The notes: generated from the letters alone by a model not told the origin. 64,000 nt of DNA from AP-15 sp963814865 (GCA_963814865.1 CAWFEN010000010.1:558001-622000), one strand, 5' to 3'; shown: positions 31,557 through 41,059, counted from the first letter of the stretch. Numbers and translations are program-made.

Positions 31557-33830
31557 TCAGTGGTGGAACAGGTTCAGCGCGGAGCCCTTGCGGAACCATT
31601 CGAGCTGCGAGGCGCTGAAGGTGTGATTGAGCCGCAGCGTCTCGTTCGTTCCATCCGCGTGCTTGATCCGGCATTCGACCGGTTGGCCGGGCGCCATCTC
31701 CTCCAACCCGACGAGGCTCAGCCGATCATCGGCGCGAATGCGGTCGTAATCGGCAGGGCTCTGGAAGGTCAGCGCCAACAGGCCCTGCTTTTTCAGATTG
31801 GATTCGTGAATGCGGGCAAAGCTGCGGGCGATGACCACGGCGCCGCCCAGCAGGCGCGGCGACAGCGCAGCGTGCTCGCGGCTGCTGCCCTCGCCGTAAT
31901 TATGATCGCCGATTGCGACCCATTTGACCCCACGCGCCTTGTAGTCGCGCGCGATCTTGGCGACCGCCACCCCCTTCTCGCCGGTCAGGACATTGACGCC
32001 GGTGCCGGTCTCGCCGGTAAAGGCGTTGGTGGCGCCCATGAACATGTTGTCGCTGAACTTGTCCAGATGGCCGCGATAGCGCAGCCAGGGGCCGGCGGGC
32101 GAGATGTGGTCGGTCGTCGTCTTGCCCTGGGTTTTGATCAGCACCGGGCAATCGACGAAGTCCTTGTGGTCCCAGGCGAACCACGGTTCCATCAATTGCA
32201 GCCGCTCGCTGTTCGGATCGACCGCCAGGGTGATGCCGCTGCCGTCTTCCGGAGGCGTAACGTAAGTCGCGTGGCCGGGGTCGAAATCCCGCGCCGGCAC
32301 CTCGGGGGCAGGCTTTGGCGGATCGAGCCGGAACGGCTTTCCCTCGGCATCGGTCAGCGTGTCGGTCAATGGGTTGAACGACAGCCGCTTGGCCAGCGCC
32401 ATCGCCGTCACGATCTCGGGGCTGCCGATAAAGTTCATCGTCGTCGCCTGGCCGTCGTTGCGCCGCGGGAAATTGCGGTTGTACGAGGTGACGATGGTGT
32501 TCGGCACCGCACCTTCGGCGGCGGAGCGGCGCCATTGGCCGATGCACGGGCCGCAGGCATTGGCCAGCACTGTGCCGTCAATATCCTCGAGCGACTGCAT
32601 CTGGCCGTCGCGCTCGATGGTCGCGCGCACCTGCTCCGAGCCCGGCGTCACCAGGAACGGCACGCCGGCCTTGACGCCGTGCGCCTTGGCCTGCTCGGCG
32701 ACATCGGCGGCGCGGCTCATATCTTCGTAGGAGGAATTGGTGCAGCTGCCGATCAGCGCGGTCGAGATCTGGTCGATGAACCCGTTCTTCGGATCGGCGA
32801 TTTCGGCGGCCAGCCGCGAGATCGGCCGCGCCCGGTCAGGAGAATGGGGACCGACGATATAGGGCTCGAGCGTTGACAGATCGAGCTCGACGACGCGGTC
32901 GTAATATTTCGCCGGGTCGGCCTCGACCTCCCTGTCCGGTTCGAGCAGGTGCTGGTTCTGCTGAAACAGCGGCACCAGGCTTGGCTTGCCGGTCGCCCGC
33001 AGATACCGGGCCATGTGCTCGTCGGCCGGGAACATCGAGGTGGTCGCCCCGAGCTCGGCGCCCATATTGGTGATTGTGGCCTTGCCGGTGGCGCTGATCG
33101 TGCGCGCGCCGGGGCCGATATACTCGACGATCGCGTTGGTCGCGCCGGAGACGGTCAATTGTCCGGCGACGTACAGAATGACGTCCTTGGGCGCCGTCCA
33201 CCCGTTCAGCCGGCCGGTCAGGTAGACCGCGATGTGCCGGGGATAAAGCACCTCCCAGGGCAGCCCGGCGATGACCTCGACCGCGTCGGCGCCGCCGACG
33301 CCGACCGAGCACGCCCCGAGACCGCCGGCATTGGGCGTGTGCGAGTCGGTGCCGATGATCAGCTCGCCGGGGAAAGCGTAATTCTCCAGCACCACCTGAT
33401 GGATGATGCCGGCGCCCGGTCCCCAGAAGCCCAACCCGTATTTCGCGGCAGCCGAGCGCAGAAAGTCATAGACTTCCATATTTTCGGCGAGCGACTCGCG
33501 CAGGTCGGCGGCGCCTTCGACGCGTGCCTGGATCAGATGGTCGCAATGGATCGTGGCCGGCACCGCGACCTTGTCGCGTCGGGTCTGCATGAATTGCAGG
33601 AGCCCGGTCTGCCCGAGCACGTCCTGAAAGACGACGCGGTCGGGCCGCAGCAATAGATAGCTGTCGCCGGGCTCCAGCTCCTGGTTCTCCGGATCGTCGA
33701 GGTGTCCGAGCAACACCTTGTCGGCCAGGGTCAGCGGCTTCGCCAATCGGCGGCGGACCACGCCCAGGTTGCGTGCCATGGTGGCATAGACGGCAGCCGC
33801 CATATCCGGGGTCGATTCGATAGCAACCAT
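31557..33830 (-). CDS. acn: Aconitate hydratase, mitochondrial-type
   Basis: This is a 757-residue protein. The iron-sulfur cluster ligands appear in IGSCTNSSYEDM and ANACGPCIGQW. The substrate site includes GTDSHTPNAGGLG and, in the swivelling domain 4, GEGSSREHAALSPR with catalytic Ser. Length and sequence pattern (for example KTTTDHISPAGPWLRYRGHL) match the mitochondrial ACO2-like family rather than the 890-residue AcnA usual in alphaproteobacteria. It interconverts citrate and isocitrate in the TCA cycle. The upstream 234 bp separate it from the histidine-kinase gene, on the same strand. Confidence 0.96.
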   Translation of the reverse strand: MVAIESTPDMAAAVYATMARNLGVVRRRLAKPLTLADKVLLGHLDDPENQELEPGDSYLLLRPDRVVFQDVLGQTGLLQFMQTRRDKVAVPATIHCDHLIQARVEGAADLRESLAENMEVYDFLRSAAAKYGLGFWGPGAGIIHQVVLENYAFPGELIIGTDSHTPNAGGLGACSVGVGGADAVEVIAGLPWEVLYPRHIAVYLTGRLNGWTAPKDVILYVAGQLTVSGATNAIVEYIGPGARTISATGKATITNMGAELGATTSMFPADEHMARYLRATGKPSLVPLFQQNQHLLEPDREVEADPAKYYDRVVELDLSTLEPYIVGPHSPDRARPISRLAAEIADPKNGFIDQISTALIGSCTNSSYEDMSRAADVAEQAKAHGVKAGVPFLVTPGSEQVRATIERDGQMQSLEDIDGTVLANACGPCIGQWRRSAAEGAVPNTIVTSYNRNFPRRNDGQATTMNFIGSPEIVTAMALAKRLSFNPLTDTLTDAEGKPFRLDPPKPAPEVPARDFDPGHATYVTPPEDGSGITLAVDPNSERLQLMEPWFAWDHKDFVDCPVLIKTQGKTTTDHISPAGPWLRYRGHLDKFSDNMFMGATNAFTGETGTGVNVLTGEKGVAVAKIARDYKARGVKWVAIGDHNYGEGSSREHAALSPRLLGGAVVIARSFARIHESNLKKQGLLALTFQSPADYDRIRADDRLSLVGLEEMAPGQPVECRIKHADGTNETLRLNHTFSASQLEWFRKGSALNLFHH

Positions 33831-34064
33831 TGTGGAGCCTTTCCTGCCGATACTTGCACGCCACGAAGTGAGCTGGCGGTCGTCTGCACGCCGCCAAAAG
33901 GAAACCTGATCTCGATGCGAGGATGCCGGTTGAACAGCCGCACCGCGATCATGCCCGAAGCGGCGCAGACCGTCCAGGAAATCTTCGGCTCCGGGCCGGC
34001 GGCGAGCGGCTCGGGTCGGGTTCGGTCGCGGCCCGGTTCGACGGCGAAGACCGCGGACTCCCGC

Positions 34065-35465
34065 TCAATGCGCGGTCTCGGGATGGCGCGCCGCAGTTTT
34101 GGCAGCCAGCACCGCGGGGAATCGGATCGAAAAGACGGCGCCGCCGCCCGGCCGGTCTTCCACCGCAACCGCGGCGCCGTGCATGTCGGCGATGCGCGCG
34201 ACGATCGCCAGCCCGAGCCCGGCACTGCCGCCGTGCCGGCGGTCGCCGCGCCAGAACCGTCGAAAGATCTGCCGGCGATCGGCGGCGGGCACGCCCGGCC
34301 CCCGATCCAGCACGCGAAGCGCACCCGCCGGATCGACCACGATCTCGACCGTCGTGCCGCGGACGGTGTGGCCGAGCGCATTCTCGACAAGGTTGCGCAG
34401 GGCACGGCCGAGCGCGTCGCCGTTCCCCCGAACCGGCACCGGACGGCGCGGGCCGGTCACCGCCACGTTCTTCTCCTGCGACAGCGCCAGCGGCGCGATG
34501 AACGCCGCGACCTCGGCCGCGATCCCCGCGAGGTCGGCAATTTCGCCGGCGCCGACAACAAAGGTTTCGAGCTCGGCGAATTCGAGCAGCTGGTTGACCA
34601 GCCGGCTCATGCCCTCAATGTCGTGACGCAGCGGCCGCGCCAGCTCGGCATCCTCGATCACGTCGATCTGCGTGCGCAAAATCGCCAGCGGCGTGCGCAG
34701 CTCGTGCGCCGCGTCGGCGGTGAATTCGCGCTGCGCGCGGAACCCTGCGTCGAGCCGGTCCAGCGCCTGGTTGACGGCGCGAACCAGCGGCAGCACTTCG
34801 CGCGGCATGGTCTGTTCCGGCAGCCTGACCTCGGTGTGGGTCGGACCGATCCGCTCGGCCAGAGCCGAGGCGGCGACGATCGGCCGCATCGCACGCCGGA
34901 AGATGACGACGTCGATGATCAGCAGCAGCAACAGGATGGGCGCGGTGATCCAGCCGATGCGGGGAAAGAACTCGGCAACGATATCGTCGATCAGCACGTC
35001 GCGGTTGGCGAGATCCTCCGAGACCTGGAGCAGCACCGGCCGGCCGCCGACATCCGCCGTCACGGTGACGCCGTAGAACTCGTCGCCGCCGTCGCGGTTT
35101 TTTTGCGCGAAAAACTGGAACGGCCCGGGTTCCGCCGGGATCGGCCCAATCGGCTGGTTTCCCGGCTCGGACGAGAACAGCACCAGGCCCTGCGCGTCGA
35201 GCACGGCATAGGCGGCCCGCCCATAGGCACGGGAATAGAATTCGGCCAGGGCGGGAGGCAACGACAAGCGAGGCGCGCCGTCCGGCCCGGTGACGAGATA
35301 GCGAAGGAGTTCCGAGGCCTGATCGCGCAAGGCCCGCTGGTGCAGCTCGTCTGCCGCGTATTTGAGCATTATGAAAAGCGCGAGCGGCATGCACACCGAC
35401 GTCGCGGCGATCGCCAGCAGGTGGAGAGCAACGATCCGCGAGACGACCGAGCGGAACCGAACCAA
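34065..35465 (-). CDS. Two-component sensor histidine kinase
   Basis: This is a 466-residue membrane kinase. Transmembrane helices lie at about 10-34 and 172-190 and flank a periplasmic sensor domain of about 135 residues. A HAMP-like linker follows, then the HisKA box AAHELRTPLAILRTQID with phosphoacceptor His254. The ATP-binding domain has N-box NLVENALGHT, G1 DRGPGVP and G2 GSAGLGLAIV. The TTG start at 35465 follows the regulator stop by one base. It should phosphorylate the OmpR-type regulator encoded just before it. The sensor domain shows no recognised ligand motif. Confidence 0.93.
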   Translation of the reverse strand: MVRFRSVVSRIVALHLLAIAATSVCMPLALFIMLKYAADELHQRALRDQASELLRYLVTGPDGAPRLSLPPALAEFYSRAYGRAAYAVLDAQGLVLFSSEPGNQPIGPIPAEPGPFQFFAQKNRDGGDEFYGVTVTADVGGRPVLLQVSEDLANRDVLIDDIVAEFFPRIGWITAPILLLLLIIDVVIFRRAMRPIVAASALAERIGPTHTEVRLPEQTMPREVLPLVRAVNQALDRLDAGFRAQREFTADAAHELRTPLAILRTQIDVIEDAELARPLRHDIEGMSRLVNQLLEFAELETFVVGAGEIADLAGIAAEVAAFIAPLALSQEKNVAVTGPRRPVPVRGNGDALGRALRNLVENALGHTVRGTTVEIVVDPAGALRVLDRGPGVPAADRRQIFRRFWRGDRRHGGSAGLGLAIVARIADMHGAAVAVEDRPGGGAVFSIRFPAVLAAKTAARHPETAH

Positions 35466-35466
35466 G

Positions 35467-36141
35467 TTATTTTCTCTCGGCGATTAGATAGCCGACGCCG
35501 CGCAGGGTATGGATCTGGACCGAGGCGCCGACCTCGGCGAGGCGTCGGCGCAGGCGATGCACGTAGACCTCGACGGCGTTCGAGCCGACCTCCTGCGATA
35601 ATCCGTAGAGGTTGTTTTCGAGCAATGCCTTGCCGACCACCCTCCCGCTGCGGCGCAGCAGATGCTCAAGCACGGCGATCTCGCGCGGCGAGCAGAAGAT
35701 CGGCAGGCCGGCGACGAAAACCTGGCGCGCCATGGTGTCGAGAGTGACGTCGCCGAGCTCCAGCGGGACGCCGAGCAGGTTGCCCGGCCGCCGCAGCAGC
35801 GCCCGCAGACGCGCGACCAGCTCCTCGAGCGCAAAGGGCTTGACGAGATAATCGTCGGCGCCGCTGCCGAGCCCGGTGACGCGATCCTTCAGGCTGCCGC
35901 GCGCGGTCAGGATCAGAACCGGTGTGGCGTCGCGGCGCCGGCGCATCTCGGTCAGGACGTCGAGCCCGTCGGCGTCGGGCAGGCCGAGATCGAGCACGAC
36001 GATCTCGAACCGGATCGCCTGCAACGCTTCCGACGCGTGCTCTGCCGTCGGCAATACGTCGACGACAAACCCCGCGGCGGTGAGGCCCCGCTTGAGCAGC
36101 GCCGCAAAGCGCTCATTGTCCTCGATCAGCAGCAACCGCAT
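35467..36141 (-). CDS. OmpR/PhoB-family response regulator
   Basis: From ATG 36141 the product is 224 residues. The receiver domain has IEDNER (acidic pocket), VVLDLGLPDADG with phosphoacceptor Asp51, and LVKPFALEELVARLRALLRR with the conserved Lys. The C-terminal winged helix has FCSPREIAVLEHLLRRSGRV and the recognition segment SNAVEVYVHRLRRRL, ending HTLRGVGYLIAE. It is transcribed with its kinase, and it lies 101 bp behind the anti-sigma gene on the same strand. Confidence 0.95.
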   Translation of the reverse strand: MRLLLIEDNERFAALLKRGLTAAGFVVDVLPTAEHASEALQAIRFEIVVLDLGLPDADGLDVLTEMRRRRDATPVLILTARGSLKDRVTGLGSGADDYLVKPFALEELVARLRALLRRPGNLLGVPLELGDVTLDTMARQVFVAGLPIFCSPREIAVLEHLLRRSGRVVGKALLENNLYGLSQEVGSNAVEVYVHRLRRRLAEVGASVQIHTLRGVGYLIAERK

Positions 36142-36242
36142 CAGGCGATCCCCTGGCGCGCTGTCCCGCCCCGCCGCAGAGGGCTCGACGCGAGGCTCAG
36201 CGGGCCGCCGTTCCGACCCCGTCGATGGTGGCTGTCCGCCGC

Positions 36243-37127
36243 TCAGATGGCATCGAGCTGCCAGGCGACATCGTTGCCGATCCCCCAAAGATAGCCGATA
36301 TCGGCTTGACCGACGAGGGCGTAGGCGCGGCCCTGATGCCGCCAATAGAGCAGGTTGACGTCCTGCCGACGATCGAAAGTGGGCGGGATATCGGGCTCTT
36401 TCGAAGACCCGATGATCAGGGCCAACGGCCCGATCGCCTTGTTGTCGGTGGTATAGACGAGCTGTGCCGCGGGCCGCCCTTCGACGACCACCAGCCGGGC
36501 GCCGCGGAAATTGAGGCCCCACGGCTTCAGGTCCGGCAGGCGCACCGCCTGCGGCAGGCTCTGGCTGATCTTTTGCAGCGCCGCGCGGGTGTCTCCGGTA
36601 GCCGGAACATCGACGAGCACGTTGTCGCCGGCGCTGACGAACAGCTTGAAATAGCCGGCGGCATTGTCGAGCCAGGCGTTGTCGGCCGCAGCCGCTTCGA
36701 GCGCGGGCCGGTCGGAATCGGCGCCGCCTGCCGCCGAGCCGAGGAACCGGCCGACGCCCAGGTAACCCCCGCCGCCGCCGATGACGAGGCCGAACAGCGA
36801 GGCCGCAGCCGGCAGCCAGATACGCCAGCGCGGCCGGGGCGACCTCGGCGCGGCAGCAGGACGGCGCTCGAAGGGCACGATCTCCGCCCCGGCTTCGGCC
36901 GCGGCGGCCGCCTCGCCCCGGGCGGCGGCGATCAGCCGGTCGGGCAGCGGCTCGTGCAGCGCTTCGTCGAAGGCAAGGCGCAGCAGCTTTGCCGATTCGG
37001 CGAACGCCGCCAGCTTTTCCACGGCGGCCGGATCGGCATCGAGCCAAATCTCGATCTCGCGCCGCTCCGCCGCCTCGAGCTCGCCATCGAGATAGGCGAC
37101 GAGACGGTCGTCACTGCGCTTCTGCAT
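36243..37127 (-). CDS. Membrane anti-sigma factor (RskA/FecR-like)
   Basis: From ATG 37127, which has AGGAG about 12 bases before it and overlaps the sigma-factor gene by 17 bp, the product is 294 residues. Residues 1-70 (SDDRLVAYLDGELEAAERRE and following) form an anti-sigma domain without the Cys/His zinc motif. One membrane helix, LPAAASLFGLVIGGGGGYLG, lies near 105-125. The periplasmic part ends with VGQADIGYLWGIGNDVAWQL and includes an anti-sigma K/RskA-like fold. It should hold the ECF sigma factor at the membrane until a signal releases it. A longer frame to 37181 exists but lies within the sigma gene. Confidence 0.88.
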   Translation of the reverse strand: MQKRSDDRLVAYLDGELEAAERREIEIWLDADPAAVEKLAAFAESAKLLRLAFDEALHEPLPDRLIAAARGEAAAAAEAGAEIVPFERRPAAAPRSPRPRWRIWLPAAASLFGLVIGGGGGYLGVGRFLGSAAGGADSDRPALEAAAADNAWLDNAAGYFKLFVSAGDNVLVDVPATGDTRAALQKISQSLPQAVRLPDLKPWGLNFRGARLVVVEGRPAAQLVYTTDNKAIGPLALIIGSSKEPDIPPTFDRRQDVNLLYWRHQGRAYALVGQADIGYLWGIGNDVAWQLDAI

Positions 37128-37698
37128 CCCTCGCACTCCTGCGCAGCGCGCCGCCCGTTTCGAGCTGGAGCTGCAGCGCAATCCGGGCGCGCGACAGCCG
37201 GCTCATGATCGTTCCGACCGGCACCTGAACCACCTCCGCCGCCTCCTTATAGCTGAGCCCGTCCACGGTCACGAGCAGCAGCGCCGCCCGCTGGTCCGGC
37301 GGCAGGCGGTCGACCGCCCGACGGACCTCGCCCAGTGCCAGCCGCGCCTCGACCCGGCGCACCGGCTCGTCCGATCCGAGCCGCTCCGGGGCAATCTCGC
37401 CGCCTTCCTTGCGCACGTCGCGCGCCCGGATCTGGTCGATCCAGATCGTCTGCACGATACGGAACATCCAGCTGTCGAACCGCGTGCCCTCCTGAAACTG
37501 GTGGCGGCGGGCGAGCGCCCGTTCGCAGGCAGCCTGGACGAGATCATCGGCCTCGACGGCCGACCCGGTCAGCCCGCGCGCGAACCGGCGCAGCCGCGGC
37601 AGCACCGCGATCAGCTGGTCGCCGAAGCGGCCTTCTGCCGGCGCTTCGTGCGCGACCAGGCGGAGCGCTGTTCCCGCCGCCTCCTGCCGAACCGACAA
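37111..37698 (-). CDS. ECF-family RNA polymerase sigma factor
   Basis: From TTG 37698 the product is 195 residues. Region 2 shows EADDLVQAACERALARRHQF, with TRFDSWMFRIVQTIWIDQIR. Region 4 shows VDRLPPDQRAALLLVTVDGL, with LSYKEAAEVVQVPVGTIMSR. Region 1 and a longer region 3 are absent, as in ECF sigma factors. The open frame extends to 37929, but GGAGG is placed 5 bases before the TTG, and the upstream residues look non-coding. It is followed, with overlap, by its anti-sigma partner. It is the first gene of a four-gene regulatory operon. Confidence 0.9.
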   Translation of the reverse strand: MSVRQEAAGTALRLVAHEAPAEGRFGDQLIAVLPRLRRFARGLTGSAVEADDLVQAACERALARRHQFQEGTRFDSWMFRIVQTIWIDQIRARDVRKEGGEIAPERLGSDEPVRRVEARLALGEVRRAVDRLPPDQRAALLLVTVDGLSYKEAAEVVQVPVGTIMSRLSRARIALQLQLETGGALRRSARDAEAQ

Positions 37699-38012
37699 CG
37701 GACCTCCTTGCGCCTTATTCCCGGCGACGCCGGGTCGCACCAGATGCGTAATCAAGATGCGTAATATAGTCGAAATGCTGCCGAACCGTGCCCGCGCAAG
37801 GAGGCTACCACGGGACCGAATCAAGCTCAAAGCGAGTTGCCCGAAATGGCTTCGACCCGAAAACGGAATCGCGTCGCGTTCGCTCCCGCGCGGCCGGCGA
37901 TCGCGGTCGCGATCCAGGGACACAGCCATGCGCCGGCTTCGCTCTTCCCAAGCCCCGGTCGTCGCGGCATTGTGGGCGCTTTCCGGCCTGCCGGAGCGGG
38001 AACAGCCGCACC
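37699..38012. other. 314-bp divergent intergenic region, sigma operon / pnt operon
   Basis: No gene is seen here. A perfect 6-bp hairpin, CCCGGC-GAC-GCCGGG, occupies 37720-37734 in the leader of the sigma gene. ATTCCC immediately precedes it (GGGAAT on the sigma strand), which loosely resembles an ECF -35 half-site, but the match is weak. The rest is GC-rich with no clear operator. Confidence 0.4.
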
Positions 38013-39200
38013 ATGAAGGTTGCCGTCGTCAAGGAAAGGCGGGCGCATGAGCGTCGGGTCGCGGCGTCGCCCGACACCGTCAGGCGCATGGTCGGGATGG
38101 GGCTCGAAGTCGTGACGGAGGCCGGGGCCGGCGACGGCGCCTGCGTCAGCGACGCCGCCTTCGCTGCGGCCGGTGCCGGGATCGCCGCGGACGCAGCCGC
38201 GGCACTCGGCGACGCCGACATCGTGCTCAAGGTGCAGCGCCCGCTCCTCGGCGGCGAAGCGGCGATCGACGAGCTTAAACACCTGAAGCGCGGCGCGGTG
38301 CTGATCGGGTTGTTGCAGCCGTTGGAGCACCCGGCGGAAATCGCCGCCTATGCCGAGGCCGGGATCGCGGCGTTCGCCGTCGAGCTGGTGCCGCGGATCA
38401 CCCGCGCCCAGGCGATGGATGCGCTGTCCTCGCAGGCCAACCTCGCCGGCTACAAGGCGGTTCTCGACGCCGCCGACAGCTTCGGCCGGGCCTTTCCGAT
38501 GATGATGACCGCGGCCGGGACGATCAAGGCGGCGCGCGTGCTGGTGATGGGGGCGGGGGTCGCCGGCTTGCAGGCGATCGCCACGGCGCGGCGCCTTGGT
38601 GCCATCGTGTCGGCGACCGATGTGCGGGCCGCGGCGAAGGAGCAGGTGGAAAGCCTCGGGGCGACGTTCTTGTCGGTCGACGAGGAGGCCGCCCGTTCGG
38701 CCGAGACCGCCCAGGGCTATGCCCGCGAAACGACCGAAGACTACCGGCGACGGCAGCGCGAAAAGGTCGGCGAGGCGCTGAAGCGCACCGATATCGTCAT
38801 CTGCACCGCCCTGGTTCCGGGGCGCCGGGCGCCGGTGCTGCTGACCGAAGCGATGGTCGCGGCGATGGCGCCGGGATCGGTCATCGTCGATCTCGCGGTC
38901 GAAGCCGGCGGCAATGTCGAAGGCAGCCGGCCGGGCGAAATCGTCGCCTCGGCAAACGGGGTCACGATCATCGGGCATTGCAACGTGCCGTCGCGCATCG
39001 CCGTCGATGCGAGCCAGCTCTATGCGCGCAACCTGCTGGCCTTTCTCGGCCTGCTCGTCGGCGAAGGGGGCGGGCTCAAGATCGACACGGCGGACGAGAT
39101 CGTCAAGGCGACCCTGCTGACCGAAAACGGTGCGGTGGTGAACCCGGCCTTCGCGCCGCCGGTGACGCCGGCCGTCCCCGTCCCGGCGCCGGACAACTGA
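38013..39200 (+). CDS. pntAA: NAD(P) transhydrogenase alpha subunit, part 1
   Basis: From ATG 38013 the product is 395 residues. It begins MKVAVVKERRAHERRVAASP and folds as the NAD(H)-binding domain I, with similarity to alanine dehydrogenase. The Rossmann fingerprint VLVMGAGVAGLQAIATARRL is near 170, and the mobile loop region GYARETTEDYRRRQREKVGE follows. The split pntAA/pntAB arrangement is as in Rhodospirillum rubrum. The soluble domain exchanges hydride between NADH and NADP+, driven by the proton gradient. Genes pntAB and pntB follow at 11 and 10 bp. Confidence 0.95.
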   Translation: MKVAVVKERRAHERRVAASPDTVRRMVGMGLEVVTEAGAGDGACVSDAAFAAAGAGIAADAAAALGDADIVLKVQRPLLGGEAAIDELKHLKRGAVLIGLLQPLEHPAEIAAYAEAGIAAFAVELVPRITRAQAMDALSSQANLAGYKAVLDAADSFGRAFPMMMTAAGTIKAARVLVMGAGVAGLQAIATARRLGAIVSATDVRAAAKEQVESLGATFLSVDEEAARSAETAQGYARETTEDYRRRQREKVGEALKRTDIVICTALVPGRRAPVLLTEAMVAAMAPGSVIVDLAVEAGGNVEGSRPGEIVASANGVTIIGHCNVPSRIAVDASQLYARNLLAFLGLLVGEGGGLKIDTADEIVKATLLTENGAVVNPAFAPPVTPAVPVPAPDN

Positions 39201-39211
39201 CGGAGAAGGCC

Positions 39212-39619
39212 ATGGCAGACCCTGTCTCTTTGGCCGAGCGCGCCGGCGGGCTCGCCGGCGATGCCGAGAGGCTCGCCCATAATCTCGAAGCGCTCGCCCG
39301 CCAGCTGGCGGTGCAGACGCCGCCCGGCGCGGCCGGCGGCACGCCCTTCGTCTTCGAGCTGACGGTTTTCGTGCTGGCGGTGTTTGTCGGCTACCACGTG
39401 GTGTGGCGGGTGACCCCGGCATTGCATTCGCCGCTGATGAGCGTGACCAACGCCATTTCGAGCGTGATCGTCGTCGGCGCCTTGATCGCCGCCGGTCCGC
39501 TCGGCTTGAGCTTTGCCAAGGTCATGGGCTTTGTCGCCGTGACCCTCGCCGCGGTCAATATTTTCGGCGGCTTCATCGTCACCCAGCGCATGCTGCAAAT
39601 GTTCCAGAGAAAGAAATAG
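39212..39619 (+). CDS. pntAB: NAD(P) transhydrogenase alpha subunit, part 2 (membrane)
   Basis: From ATG 39212 the product is 135 residues. After a soluble N-terminal helix, four hydrophobic helices are visible, including FELTVFVLAVFVGYHVVWRV, then LMSVTNAISSVIVVGALIAA and FAKVMGFVAVTLAAVNIFGG. This is the small membrane half of the proton channel, corresponding to the C-terminal part of fused PntA in E. coli. GGAGAAGG upstream provides the ribosome site. Confidence 0.95.
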   Translation: MADPVSLAERAGGLAGDAERLAHNLEALARQLAVQTPPGAAGGTPFVFELTVFVLAVFVGYHVVWRVTPALHSPLMSVTNAISSVIVVGALIAAGPLGLSFAKVMGFVAVTLAAVNIFGGFIVTQRMLQMFQRKK

Positions 39620-39629
39620 CGGGGCGGCG

Positions 39630-41024
39630 GTGAGCGAGAACCTGTCCGCGCTCTTCTACCTGATCGCCTCGGTCTGCTTCATCCTGGCGCTGCGCGGCCT
39701 GTCCTCGCCGCAGACGGCGCGGGCGGGCAATCTCTACGGCATCGCCGGCATGGTTATTGCCGTCGCGACGACATTGGCGACCCCGCATGTGGTCAGCTAT
39801 TGGCTGATCATTTTGGGCGTCGTGATCGGCGGCGCGATCGGCACCTATATCGCGCTGCGTATCCATATGACGGCATTGCCGCAACTGGTGGCGGCATTCC
39901 ACAGCCTCGTCGGCCTCGCCGCGGTCTGCGTCGCCGCCGCCGCCTTCAGCGCGCCGCAGGCCTACGGCATCGGAATACCCGGCGCGATCCACGGCGAGAG
40001 CCTGGTCGAGATGGCGATCGGCATGGCGATCGGGGCGATCACCTTTACCGGCTCGATCGTCGCCTTCGCCAAATTGCAGGGCCTGGTCACCGGCCGGCCG
40101 CTGACCTTTGCCGGCCAGCACCCGCTGAACGCCGCGCTCGGCATCGTGCTGGTGCTGCTGATCATCCTCGTTGTCGCGACCCAGGCGGCGGCGGCGTTCT
40201 GGCTGATCCTGCTGCTGTCGCTGGCGCTCGGCTTTCTGCTGATCGTGCCGATCGGCGGGGCCGACATGCCGGTCGTGATCTCGATGCTGAACTCGTATTC
40301 GGGCTGGGCCGCCTGCGGCATCGGCTTCACCCTGTCGAACAGCCTCTTGATCATCACCGGGGCGCTGGTCGGCTCGTCCGGCGCGATCCTCAGCTACATC
40401 ATGTGCAAGGGGATGAACCGCTCGATCTTCAACGTGATCCTGGGCGGGTTCGGCACCGAAGGCGGCACCGTGGCCGGCCGCGCCGGCGCCGGCGACCGGC
40501 TGGTCAAATCGGGCAGCGCCGAGGATGCCGCCTTCATCCTGAAGAACGCCGGCTCGGTCATCATCGTGCCGGGCTACGGCATGGCGGTGGCACAGGCCCA
40601 GCACGCGCTGCGCGAGATGGCCGACATGCTGAAAAAGGACGGGGTCAATGTCCGCTATGCGATCCATCCGGTCGCCGGGCGCATGCCCGGGCACATGAAC
40701 GTGCTGTTGGCCGAGGCCAACGTCCCTTACGACGAAGTCTTCGAGCTCGACGAGATCAATCGCGACTTCGCCGCCACCGACGTGGCTTTTGTGATCGGCG
40801 CCAACGACGTGACCAACCCGGCGGCCAAGACCGATCGCGACTCGCCGATCTACGGCATGCCGATCCTCGAGGTCGAGCGCGCCAAGACCGTGCTGTTCGT
40901 CAAGCGCTCGATGGCCTCGGGCTATGCCGGCGTCGAGAACGAGCTGTTCTACCGCGACAACACGATGATGCTGTTCGGCGACGCCAAGAAAATGTCCGAG
41001 GAAATCGTCAAGGCGCTGGAATAG
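39630..41024 (+). CDS. pntB: NAD(P) transhydrogenase beta subunit
   Basis: This is a 464-residue protein starting GTG. The first 270 residues are polytopic (about nine membrane helices) and form the proton channel with PntAB. The C-terminal domain III binds NADP(H): IIVPGYGMAVAQAQHALREM is the fingerprint, and KRSMASGYAGVENELFYRDN and MMLFGDAKKM complete it. The enzyme supplies NADPH at the expense of proton motive force. This closes the pnt operon and is followed by an intergenic cluster of palindromes. Confidence 0.96.
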   Translation: MSENLSALFYLIASVCFILALRGLSSPQTARAGNLYGIAGMVIAVATTLATPHVVSYWLIILGVVIGGAIGTYIALRIHMTALPQLVAAFHSLVGLAAVCVAAAAFSAPQAYGIGIPGAIHGESLVEMAIGMAIGAITFTGSIVAFAKLQGLVTGRPLTFAGQHPLNAALGIVLVLLIILVVATQAAAAFWLILLLSLALGFLLIVPIGGADMPVVISMLNSYSGWAACGIGFTLSNSLLIITGALVGSSGAILSYIMCKGMNRSIFNVILGGFGTEGGTVAGRAGAGDRLVKSGSAEDAAFILKNAGSVIIVPGYGMAVAQAQHALREMADMLKKDGVNVRYAIHPVAGRMPGHMNVLLAEANVPYDEVFELDEINRDFAATDVAFVIGANDVTNPAAKTDRDSPIYGMPILEVERAKTVLFVKRSMASGYAGVENELFYRDNTMMLFGDAKKMSEEIVKALE

Positions 41025-41059
41025 CCCCGGTCCGGACCGCCGCGCCTCGGCATCGTCCG

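Noticed and set aside
37788..38012. N-terminal extension of pntAA
   Set aside because: The 75 extra codons are Arg/Ser rich without similarity; the ATG at 38013 matches the family start MKVAVVKERR.
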